From Larix kaempferi (taxonomy: Eukaryota; Streptophyta; Pinopsida; Pinales; Pinaceae): DNA of 64,000 bases. The notes beneath the pieces were generated by a model. The model searched no databases. It was not told the origin of the DNA and saw only the letters and a list, made by a program, of their open reading frames with translations. Every line of letters starts with the position of its first letter. The first letter of the stretch is position 1. The position numbers and the translations under genes were made by a program. The stretch lies in the NCBI GenBank assembly GCA_027924585.1, contig BSBM01000150.1, positions 16,406,501 to 16,470,500 on the forward strand. The letters run 5' to 3'. Below are positions 46,995 to 57,753 of the stretch, piece after piece.

Positions 46995-48286
46995 TCACTC
47001 CTCCTCCGGCAGCTCCTCATCTCTTGCAGGCTCTTGTGCCCGACCCCTATCCGCCAAGATAGCCACCCGGATCGCGATCGACCGGAACTCCCATGGTGCC
47101 CTTAGACAATCCTGGATCACCTCGGGATCCACGTCCCGCCACCCGTCATCGGTCACTCCAACTAGCAACCGATCCAGAAGCATCCGTACGGCCTCCAGAG
47201 TCCCCTCCGCGTCCCGTAAACACACCTCCCCTCGGCCTGGCATGACTGGTACCGCCACATGCCCCCTGCACGCTACATGTACTGGTGGTGGTCTCAGGCC
47301 AACATCTGTAGATCACACATCAATCAGTAATAGTATATCAAGAAACATATCATACACAAGACTTGACATCCATAACATGCAAGCAAATCAATACATACCA
47401 TCTGGTCCCCATGCTTGCCCTGGTGGCCGTGGTGCCTCCGGATCCCCGGTGTAGTCCATATCTCTGTATGGAAAGTCATCCAGTGTCAGTGGCATCTACA
47501 ACCACTACAGGTACAGCTCCTGAGTGAAGTATCTACCCACCTCACCGCCACCCCGGCAGCGCATCATCTCTCCCCACCGCACCATGCGCGGCTCCCTCAG
47601 TCCTCCTGCCCTGACCGGCACCCACGGTCGTAGTGTAGGTACCCGCTCCATGAAGAACGCACATAAAAAGGATCCATAACAGAATCCCTTGCCAGATTCC
47701 TTCACTGATGTCAACTGCCACTGCACACAAGTGAGGAACATCTGGCCCCATGCATAATAGACACCATCTAGTATCCACTCCACTAGCTACATCTGGCCCC
47801 CAGACACCTTCTCAGGTGACTGGGACCCCAAAACTCAAACCACACACGCCGCAATAGCCTGTACTGCTGGCTCCTGAAGGTCCACCACCTGGAGTGCATT
47901 CTTCTGCACCCTCGCCTCTGAAACACAGTACCACTCCAGCATATCCTCCATATCTACATCCGTGGATACTCGTGGCTGCGTATCTGCTACCCTACCCAAA
48001 CAGGGAAACCCCGTCAGGAAGTAGACATCTGCAAGGGTGAGATCCACCCTCTCCCCCTGCACCCCCTGAATGCCTAAATGTCCGGCTCCCAAAAGCTCAC
48101 TAGCCGATTAAGCAGCAGCGCTGCTGACCGCATCATAGGTACCTGTGCAAACTTCAGAAGTCCGCACAATCCCAGCATCGACCGCACATGGCGATCCCTC
48201 TGGATGACCTCCACTATCTCATCCGGGACCTCTCGCTCTCGCCACAACACCAGCGGCATCCTGTCAATCACACAAGGAAAACTCAT
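46995..48286 (-). pseudogene. Antisense plant-mobile-domain-like gene in the Tat-like element
   Basis: It is read from about 48286 (MSFPCVIDRMPLVLWRE) to a stop at 46995. The segments RLVSFWEP, QGERVDLTLADVYFLTGFP and WILDGVYYAWGQMF resemble the plant mobile domain (aminotransferase-like) family found in plant genes and transposons. The C-terminal exons contain RVPTLRPW, GGGEVGRYFTQE, DDFPYRDMDYTGDPEAPRPP and an acidic tail. A 93-base intron (47398-47306, GTATGT...CTACAG) joins in phase (WGPD|DVGLRPPP). Damage: a frameshift near 48085, another near 47830, and TAG stops where Gln is likely (near 47506 and 47790). Antisense genes near the 3' end are known in some Tat elements such as Grande. 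The family assignment rests on motifs only. Confidence 0.6.
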
Positions 48287-48299
48287 CAGACTCAGGTCA

Positions 48300-51200
48300 A
48301 AGAAGTAACCCTGCCCCCCCCACCCCCCCCGTCGGGAACCCTAACAGCTCGATCCCAATTGCAGCTTTAGGGCCCCTTGCTGCGATTTTTGACCACGGTT
48401 ATCAGGGCTACAGTCGCGGTCCAAAACCGCGCTTGTAGGCGCCGAACTCGCGGTACCGAACCACGTGTTCAGCCTCGAAATGCACGGTACCAAACAGCAT
48501 ATTCTGACCCGAACCTCGCGATCCCCAGCCGCGTGATCCACCTTGGAACTCACGGTCCCCGACCATGGTTCCATCCCACAAACCCGCGGTCCACCCCACG
48601 TGGACCGTACAAATACTCCCCTGGGACCCACTACGCCCCCCCCCCCCCGAACCCAATGCAAAATGCAGTTATGAGTTTGTCGGAATACCTGTAACTCCCG
48701 AATCTGAAAAAAGCCGGTCAGATCATCTAGAAACACCAACTCAGCTCTGGTCAACTTTGATCACTAGTCAAAGTCAACAAGTACAAATGACACTTGTCAT
48801 GTTGGACCCACTCACTATTTATAGTCCGTTGACTTTTTTTTGTTTTGGCCATTCTGAACCCATACGGAGTCCATTTTTCAAACCGTTTCCACCACTGGAA
48901 TCGGTACGACGCGACCGTCATGATGGTCAACTTGTTCTCTTAGTTTTTCCATTTCATTTTTTGAGCATTTTTTAGACACCACTCGTCGCCTCGGTTTGTG
49001 TGCCACTTCGGCTGCTCTCCGTTTTTGGTATATTTTATATCATTGGATTCATTTTTCCAAGCCCGTGATGATGCTTGAGATCATTTATCACTCTCACCCC
49101 CGATTTGTTGGGTATTTTTCCAAAACGCCCCCCATCACCTCGGTTTGCGTGCCACATCGGCTGTTATCCATTTTTGACACTTGCCGGATTCATTTTTCCG
49201 AGCTCGTGATGATGCTTGAGATCATTTCTCACTCTCAATTGGTACAGTTTCAACATTGTGTCTCGACACCTTGCTGCCTCAATTTGCGCACCACATCGAC
49301 CACCATCGGATTGTTCCACATTTTTACATGAACCATTCACACCTGTCATATTGCACTTATTTCGTTATTTTGCCACCATTCATTATCCCACAAGGAGGCC
49401 CACCAGTGTTCCCCCCTACTCTCGTTCTTGGTCATCATAAATGTTCCTTGATTGAGCACTTCCTCCTTGCCTGGCCATTCCTTTTGTTCGGTATAATTTT
49501 ATCCCTTTTTCGGGCCGGACAAGTCCTTTACGAAAAAGGCACTTAGGGAGTTTATGTTAAGCTCTTTTCTGACTCCTAAAACAATGAAAAGATCGCTGAT
49601 CAATCTTGCTTCCTTTCATGCTCGTTAAAGTACCTGAAAGGGCGTCCATCTGGTATAAGTTTAACCTTTTTCCGGACCTGGTAGACTAATTACGAAAAAG
49701 GAATACTCTAGTCACACTGGCTATAAGAGTTCTTCATTGCATCCTTTTATGCTTCTTCGGGCCTTGGAGACTAACACACGAAAAAGAAACCCCCTGGAGT
49801 CTTCTTATCACTTTCAGACTCTCTAAAATTGAAAGCAACCCCAAGCATGAACTATCCTGGGCTCGTACAAATCCACACGACAGTACCATTCCATTATTTC
49901 AGAGTCTTCTTATCGCTTCCAGACTCCTTAAAATTGAAACAATCACGAGCATGAACTGTCTTGGGCTCGTACAAATCCACACGACAGTACCATTTTTCAC
50001 ACACTTCTTCTAGTTCCTTAACCCATGAAGAAGTCCCCCCGTGCCTCTTGGCACTATGATCGATCATCTCGACAGCACCGCCAATCAGGTCGCCTTTGTT
50101 TAGAGTATTCTACAGTCTCCTGCCATTTTACACCAGCTTGAGTATCCCTCATCCCAGTCACTATCCTCGATCCATTACAACTATGATCCCTTTTCCCTCA
50201 GTGAGTTTCATATGCTGCCTGATCGTCCCCGCCATCATACTCTGAATAAAGGAAGTCTGAGTCCACCCACTCTACTTGCCTAGATATCCCCCAAAGTATG
50301 TCAATCCTACCATCAGTACTATCACACTTCGGTTCTCTACCTCGTGCTCCTATCAAGGAAACATCATTGCCTTGCTAGTTGCAGGTCTCCCTCTGTCGTT
50401 GACAGCCCCTCTATTCCAGAGGATAGACCCAGAGGTCCCTGCGCCTTGGACCCATCACCATCTGTGGTGAGTGCCTATAGACCATTTTGAGAGGAGTCAT
50501 CATTGCCTCTCCGAGTGGTTGTTTCTCACATGCTCGACTTCAACACCTTGATCGCATCGTTGAGAATCGTGCAAGGTATATATCCCTTTAGTTATTGGTC
50601 GAAGACCCCAGATTTCCCCCGACTCTAGCACATTGGTGAGTCACTTCGGAACGCCCAATTATATGTTCTCGTGGATGTCCAGGTTGCGTTGGCGATTGTA
50701 TTCGGAAGCCATCCAGTTATATGCTTCCTTGAGTACCCATTTTAGTTCTAGTTCAGTGTACCATTGCGAGTATGACCCCTTGTCACTATGATCCAGCAGC
50801 TCATCACTTCCTCTGGTACCACACTCAGTAGCACTGTTGTCATTCCAGTGTATCAGTTCTTCAGCTCAAACATGGTCAACCGAGCAGTATGTCCTAGATT
50901 TTTGTCCCCTCTAGACCCTTATGATGTACACAGTGGTTCTCTATGTATCCTACAGGTCCCCCTTTTCGGGCCTCACAGTCATTTTTTATGTATCTTGATA
51001 CGAGCATGGGTATGCCCGCCTCGTCCATATATTGAGATTCTTCCTCATTCATTATTTGAGGCCATGTATATGTTTCAGGTGCCCATATTTTGGACCCCAT
51101 TGTTATTATTGTTCTATATCTTGATACGAGCATGGGAATGCCCACCTCGTCCATATGTTCAGATTATTCCTCATTCATTATTGAGGTCATGTACTTTCAG

Positions 51201-51344
51201 TTTTTACAGTTTGTTTGGGACCGTTGTTCCGTCCGGGCTCCAGTTTGTTTTTTCTCTTCTCCACACCCCAGGAAAACCATACAAGACTTATTATGTCTAT
51301 CGGCCATACGATGAGCTCCTGCCCTCACACATCAGGGGGCAATC
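48300..51344. other. 3' non-coding region of the Tat-like element, rich in minisatellites
   Basis: 48400-48650 is a GC-rich degenerate array (CTCGCGGTACC-like units) with a run of 13 C at 48636-48648. 48980-49320 has about three copies of a unit with CCTCGGTTTG(T/C)GTGCCAC and GTGATGATGCTTGAGATCAT. 49490-49990 has repeated ACGAAAAAGG and GGGCTCGTACAAATCCACACG. 50950-51190 repeats a 126-base unit (CTTGATACGAGCATGGG at 50994 and 51120). No gene is supported; ORFs here follow the repeats. Confidence 0.7.
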
Positions 51345-52097
51345 TGTTAACACCCAAAAAGTGCTCACTACCTCATCTACCCCATTACATAACTCATTTG
51401 TCCATATTTCCTACCATATTTGCCTTCAAAACCTTAAAATCCCATTAAAAAGCCTCCAAAAGGCCACAAAACCATCAAAAAAGCCTCCAAAAGGCTAAAA
51501 AAACCCCTTTTCCCCCCAAAATTATCCAAACTTCCTCCAAAATAGCAAAAACCCTCTAAAAAGGGAATAAAAAATACAAAAAAAGAGGAAAAAAGAAAAA
51601 AAGGAGGAAAAAACCCTATACAGCTGACCTAAACCATATGGTTCCCAAAACCATGGGCCAGCACTCCACCACTAAAAACCTATAAATAGGTGATGGAGAC
51701 CCTTCATTTCATATCCACAGTCAAATACACCCTTACTCTGCCAAAATCACTCTTGAAACCCTAGCTCACCCTTGAGCTACTTTCACCCTTGAGTGCCCCT
51801 TTTGGCCCATTTCCAACCCTTTGGAGAAAGAGAAGGAGCAAAGCTGGAGTTTGGAGCAACCCTCTTGGACTATTGCAAGAACTTCACCAACCTCTACACC
51901 TAAGGTAAAATTTTAATACAAAAAAGAAAGATCTTCACCATATTTCCATGTTTTGTTATGTTTATTAATGCTCATGCTAGTTTATTATTCGTATTGTTTT
52001 CTTACTTTAATTTATTGTTTATTGAACTGCTACTAAGGAGTCCTTTCTCCTTAGTAGGTGCTCATTTTCACAAGCTAGGGTGAAAACCCTAGCTACA
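51345..52097 (+). repeat. 3' LTR of the Tat-like element
   Basis: 753 bases, TGTTAACACCC to CTAGCTACA, with a TATA box at 51681-51687 and the 11-bp hairpin at 52030-52057. Flanked by the CAAAG duplication. Confidence 0.92.
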
Positions 52098-52102
52098 CAA
52101 AG

Positions 52103-53941
52103 GAATAGACTGCTCTTTACCAAAGTAAAAGCTGCAATTGTCCATGATTACAAAGTAAAGAACTGCAAGGTATTCATCCACATACTTTTCTTTGTGCAAG
52201 CCTACCTATGTGAATAGATTTTGTTGGTTTCGAACATAGGTAGAAATCATTGGATTACCAACCAATGATGATAGTTGTTAACCAATGCGAGATATTCCAA
52301 CCTTAATGTTAATGGAAATCAAAGAACTTGGTACATCCTAACAGTCATGAATAGATTTGTTGAAGTCGAATGAACTATAGAATTCATTTGCCAAGAAACA
52401 TTTATGTATTTCCTTAACAGATGACAAGGATACCTGCCATTAGGGCATGCAGGCTCCAGGGTACCCACTAATGTCTCGAGTTTCAAACCCAGAAAATGTT
52501 TTGAAGTCGATGGGTTGAAACTTGCTGGAAGGAGAGCCTTAATAAAATCTCCCATCATCCAGCTGAGCACAGAACTAAAATGATTTTGTAGAAATGAAGT
52601 AGACATGACCAATAGACTTTATTATGGAGTCTAGCTAGCCAGTCACCTGGTTTTCTAACTAGACCCTTGCTAGACTGTGCCAAACAAACTGGTTTTCACA
52701 GTAAAGCTTATTTTTCTCTTTACTTTTATTCCTATCTCTCTCTTTTTTTTTCCCTATATTACCCTATTCTGCTGGAAGTAAAAAGATCCTTTCAAGTATA
52801 TGCATACTTCCAGTGTAACCACCTACGAATCAGGATTTCTAAAACATTCTTGTTTACATAAAGTATATGAACAAATACCCAGATATGAAGAACTAGCTTC
52901 TCATATGATCTGCATTTCAAAAGTTGCTGAAAAGTAAAAGGCTGGAGTTGGGAAACTAATTCAGTCCATGGCTTAATAGATTCTTGATTTGCTTGCCTTC
53001 CTCCTTTAGTATCCTTTATTTCTAAGCCAAGTTGATATTCTTCCTCTGGTACCGGTCAAGCAAGAAATTCTGTAATTTCAGGTTCTAATTGTTGTTCTTC
53101 CTCAGCTACTATCCATGATTCTTGGGATCCTTCATCGAATGAGGAGGGATAAATGAATAGACCTCCATGTTGAGAAAACGTATTGATTTGCTACCCTCTT
53201 TGGAAGATGAATTCTTCTTCAGATATGGATCTGATACTGCAACAAGGATTGAAGAAACTCCTTGTGATAATAAGCCCTTCTCTGTTCAACAAATTCTTGA
53301 ACATCCTCAAACTTGTACTGGTTCAAATGTCCTGCTTCATAGATGGGTCAGTAACAAGTTTCTTACAACACCCAAATGATTTTAAAGTTCACATTTTAAA
53401 GCTAAAATTAAACTATTTGCAGAAAAAACTATTTATGCATAAAATCAAATGCATGCATTACAAAAATGTAAATAACTTGAAAGCAAAGAAACTAAGTTAA
53501 AATTAAGTGTTGTGGGTGCAATTGGCCTAATAGTTTATGCAATAAAAAACCAATATTGAAATGAAAGCAATTTGACTCTTTACTATGAAACCATAAACTA
53601 AAAAAAACATTCCTACTTGAAATAAATCTTACTTTTGCTGAAGAAAAAGTACTCTTGCACACTATTGAAAGAAAAACACACTTGCATCAAAAGTAATTGC
53701 GGGAAAATAAACTAACTAAATAAAAGCATATATGCATGAAATTAAACTATGTGAGAGTACACTATCTGCATTTGAAGAAAGGGAAACATACAAACTTGTG
53801 TGGAAAAGGAACAATAAGGCTTTAGGGCATCCCACTATAGTGGATGCGGAGGTTCTTACCTCTCATCTTACCATTCTCCCCTCCCCCTTGTTGTGTAATA
53901 AAAAAGCATCCTATCTACCTAGACTCCAACCTCTTTAGCAC
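52103..53941 (-). other. 5' interior of element R
   Basis: Between the Tat-like insertion and the primer-binding site of R. Mostly non-coding. On the - strand a stretch at about 53165-52900 reads without many stops (FDEGSQESWIVAEEEQQLEP, then one TGA, then PVPEEEYQLGLEIKDTK and WTELVSQLQPF). Its acidic, charged character looks coding, but I do not recognise it and no good start is visible. It could be a decayed small ORF of R. Confidence 0.4.
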
Positions 53942-53960
53942 CTCCTTGGCAACGGCGCCA
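53942..53960 (-). other. Primer-binding site of element R
   Basis: TGGCGCCGTTGCCAAGGAG on the - strand, three bases inside the LTR end. Same type as in the LARD-like element. Confidence 0.85.
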
Positions 53961-53963
53961 AAA

Positions 53964-55914
53964 TGTTGAGCTAAATATATCACTACAAATAGCCTTCATA
54001 AAATGTCAACCCAGGGAGGTAACCTTTGAGGCACAAGCACACTATGTACAAGATCAGAGCTTAGCCTAACCTGATCTAATATAATCTAGAAACCATTTGA
54101 GATGCTTAATACTAAGATTCTTATTTTATTGAATATCAATTCTATTCAAGTTTAATATCCTAATGCTGATTAAATACTGTCACATCTAAAATCTACAAAG
54201 CATTCAAATTTAAAGCTCTAATGTAATTACAAAAATGAAATAATGTTCAAACTAATTTCAATACAATCCTGCCTATAAATCAAATCCTTGCAAATGAAAA
54301 TAAATAATAAAAATTGCTCATTCTAATATGACTCAGAAACTAAATTAGGTAAGCAGAAAACTATATAATGACACAGAAAACAGAACATGTGACAGAAAGT
54401 GAACTAGAAATTGATTTCTCATTTAATGTCTTAATGCTTTTATCAAATTAATAGATTTTCTTATCATGAGTTTTAATAAGTTTTATATCAGCATAGAGCT
54501 CACTATTCAATTCAATCTTAAAATGAATTACTACTTATAATTGAAACTATTCAAAATTAAACTTGCATTTAAAACTACAGTAAAATAAATGAAATTTGCA
54601 GAGGATACTATCACTAAGTCTAAAGCTATATTCAAAAATTACTGAAAGAAACACTCAAATTAACCTAGAGTCTAAACTATGATAAAACAAAGGAGATCTG
54701 TAGATCCTATAATTTAAAAGAAGATGCAACTAAGTCTATTTCATTTAAAAAGCCCAAATTTGCAGAAAGCAATATATGAATTAAACTAGAATCTGAAGCT
54801 ACAGTAAAATGATTACAGTTCAAATCTATAACATTAGGAATTCAAAACAATGCCTCAAATAAATCTACCCAAACATCAAAGCTCGTTTCTACATCATCAA
54901 ACACTATGCACAATACTTCAACAATAATAAAATAATGAGGAATAGATTCCAAGCATATACAATTTGTTTTCTACAGCTGCTTGACAATCTTACTAAACAC
55001 AATTCTTACTTCTAATAAAAACAGAAAGTAACTAGTTACATTATCTATTCTATACATGAATTAAAGTTATAGGGGAAGGGCTTATGGTCTTCTTGGTGGA
55101 TCCTTTCCAATAAGATCACAAGTCCTTAAAAAACCCGTAGAATAAAACTCTAAGCTACAGACATATAATAGAATGAAAAAAACATGAGAGACAGAAACAA
55201 TTTAAATTACAATCTACAGAATCATATATATCATTATTGAAAGTAATAAAACAACATCATATCATTCAACCTCTGTTTAATTCATAAAACCAGCACTGGA
55301 GCAGCGCAATTCTTCAAACAGTCATCCATTATCCATTACATTTCGATCCATGGTTTGTATAGCCCGGAAGCTAGGATAACTAATCCCGATTTTATAGTAA
55401 CAAAGCCTATCTTCTAATTAATAATACATCCATTGGCAGAAGGTAGAATGATTCCTTCAATTAATGATTAACCCCTTCATGCTCAAAAGGCGTTTTGAAT
55501 TCATTATCTAATAACAAATCTCCATCTCTATGGCACATAGTGCCTAGAGATGAAGAGCTCATTAATGCGTATATGTGAATCATCGATGAGAGCTGAGCTA
55601 GATAAATTTGTTCTACTTGAGCAAGCTGGCAGAACCTGGAGTATAGAAAATCTTCCACGATATTCAGTCTGCTGCTGAAATCAAAACATGTTGCAAAATC
55701 TAATATGATTAGTCACGATCTTCCAAGAATTACATTTAATCATTAAATTAAAGGAAATCCAAGAGTTTTGGTAAATAATTATAGCTGACTATACTTGCTG
55801 GGTAATTAGGTGAATATATGAAAATATAGATGGATTTATAGGGTATAGTGATCAAATGAAGAGGTCAAAAGTGGATTTGGAGGATGCAAAGAGTGTCAAT
55901 TTGGCGAGCCAACA
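53964..55914 (-). repeat. 5' LTR of element R
   Basis: On the + strand it begins TGTTGAGC next to the primer-binding site and ends GAGCCAACA at 55914, so both ends share TGTTG inverted. The right end is fixed by the abrupt start of CACTA-2 exon homology at 55915. A TATA-like CCCTATAAATCC is near 55850 on the - strand. It contains the hairpin at about 55527-55554. The partner LTR is outside the window, so the ends rest on structure only. Confidence 0.65.
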
Positions 55915-57003
55915 GATAGTCATGATGTTGATCCTCTACTTGAAAAGTCACGTCAACCTCATTATGAAGGCTCAAAAACAAATCTTCTATCTGCTATATT
56001 ATTGTTAGTGAACTTGAAGGTTTTGAATGTTTTATCAAACACTTGTCTCACACAGATACTAAGGTATGTAATTTGTTAATTATTTATGTCTCCATGTTCA
56101 CATGTACATAAAGGGTTGACTTTTTTCCTATATTGCTATTGTTATCTAATTTGTAAAGTATGGATGTGATAATGATGATTAATATTGTTTACATTGACTT
56201 ATTCTTTTGAATTTTGTAGATTGTTAAGTGAATTTCTATTACCAACGTCAAATATTTTACCACACACATATCGAGATATATATGTGTTTATGAAAGAATT
56301 TGGAATGGAGTATCAAGCTATTGATGCATTTCCTAATGGTCATATCATATACTATGGACAATATGCATTAGAAAATGAATGCCCACAATGTCAAACAAGT
56401 AGGTATCGAACCGATAAAGTGACAAAAAAGGTGCCTCACAAAGTTCTTCGTTATATTTCGATAATTCCACGTTTACATCAGTTGTTCAGGTGTCAAATTA
56501 TAGCACAGTTTATGGATTTCCATGAAAAGAATAGAAGTCAAGACAATGTTCTTCGAATGCCTGCAGATGGTTCTGCATTGAGGTACATTGAAGAAAAGTG
56601 GCCAATTTTCAAAGACGAACCTTGTAATGTTAAACTTTCGTTGGCAGCTGATGGTGTCAATCCATTTGGAGAGCTTCGTTCTACCTACTCAGTGTGGCCT
56701 GTTTTTGTTATAAACAATAACCTTCCTCCTTGGATGTCCATCAAGAGAGAGCATAGAATGTTGGCAATGATTGTTCCAGGTATTTAATTAATTTGTATTT
56801 TCTTACTTGAAAGTCTGATCACTAAATATTTCATTTCTTTGTTTCATGCATGATAATTATGCCTTTTACATATAACAACATATAGCTAAATATAATTAAT
56901 CATGTATGTTGGAACAATTAGGTAAGTACCAGGTTAAAGATATGAACGTATATATTGAGCCTCTTATCGATGAGTTGTTGAAGTTATGGGTTGCCATCAC
57001 TAT

Positions 57004-57287
57004 CAAGGATAATTTAGGGGCGAAATTTAGCCCATGGGCTATTTTTCCAAAAAAAGATTCGTCAATTTGCATTTTTTGAAGCCCCATTTTGCCCAATTTT
57101 GGTGGGGTACACTTTTTTCACTCTAAAAATCACCAAATTATTATATAAACTATATAAAATCCTTATAAATTGAAATAATTTTAGAAAAATATCGCCAAGT
57201 ATTTTATAGTTGACATTTTAATAATTGGTAATATTCGCCAAGGTTGATACACTTTTAAATAAGTATGGGTCCTTAAAATTATCCCTA
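57004..57287. mobile_element. hAT-like MITE, 284 bp, inside a transposase exon
   Basis: Compared with CACTA-1 exon 4, CACTA-2 has an insertion flanked by ATCACTAT (56996-57003) and GTCACTAT (57288-57295), a 7-of-8 target duplication. Terminal inverted repeats are CAAGGATAATTTAGGGG on the left and TAGGGATAATTTTAAGG (reverse complement of the right end). An 8-bp duplication and short TIRs fit the hAT superfamily. No coding capacity. Confidence 0.8.
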
Positions 57288-57753
57288 GTCACTATGTATG
57301 ACATTTCTAGACCAATAGGGAAAAATCGATTTCAATTCCACGGAATACTTGCATTTACAATTCATGATGCTCCCGGGTTAACACATTTTTGTGGTATATT
57401 GTTACTTTCTTTTGTTCTTTAATATTATATATATCTATTGAAAATATCATGCAATATTTTAAATGGCAATTCTAATTTGATACACTAATTCATATATCTT
57501 GTAGGTCTTCAAACAAAGAGTAAATTTGCATGTCCATTTTGCGGTCCAAGGATAAAATCTCGTCATTCAAGGAGTTTAGTAAAGGAAGTGTTTGATGAGT
57601 ATATGCACTTTCTGCCTAAGAACCATAGTTATCGAACTACAAACAAAGCAAAATCCAATGGTAAAGAAGAGAAAAACCATGAAGAATGACACCTCACCTA
57701 TGTAAGTTGGAATATAATAGAAATCGTCAAGGTATGCCAAATTATTTATGTAT

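Larger units (their letters stand above)
33680..52097 (+). mobile_element. Ty3/gypsy Tat/Ogre-like LTR retrotransposon, 18.4 kb
   Basis: LTRs 33680-34405 and 51345-52097 begin TG(C/T)TAACACCC and end CTAGCTACA. CAAAG flanks both sides (33675-33679 and 52098-52102), a perfect 5-bp duplication. A primer-binding site (TGGCGACTCCCCTTGGG, 34410-34426) lies four bases after the 5' LTR, and a purine-rich AGGGGGCAATC (51334-51344) precedes the 3' LTR. Order: long leader, gag, protease, RT, RNase H, integrase, second RNase H, then a tandem copy of the last three domains, an antisense gene, and a repeat-rich 3' region. The extra RNase H, long leader and antisense gene fit the Tat lineage. RT and gag are broken, so the copy cannot move on its own. 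Confidence 0.93.
1..55914 (-). mobile_element. LTR retrotransposon R, split by three nested insertions (left part outside the window)
   Basis: The 5' LTR (53964-55914) and an adjacent primer-binding site (53942-53960) show a minus-strand element whose interior runs leftwards. Excising the Tat-like element (33680-52097), the non-coding LTR element (24272-33625) and CACTA-1 (1459-23894), each with one target-duplication copy, leaves 52103-53963, 33631-33679, 23898-24271 and 1-1458 as its interior. The other LTR is not in the window. The right boundary abuts sequence homologous to a CACTA exon, with GATAG (55915-55919) as the expected duplicated site. The nesting of each inner element is well supported. 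The continuity of R across all four remnants is inference. Confidence 0.5.

Noticed and set aside
48341-48754. 137-codon - strand ORF upstream of the antisense gene
   Set aside because: Lies over C-rich and GC-repeat sequence with no domain; I could not connect it by splicing to the plant-mobile-domain-like frame.
53964-55914. LTR of R pairing with sequence near 1431 because of the shared hairpin
   Set aside because: The hairpin copies are in opposite orientation and similarity does not extend beyond it, so 1431-1458 is not the second LTR.
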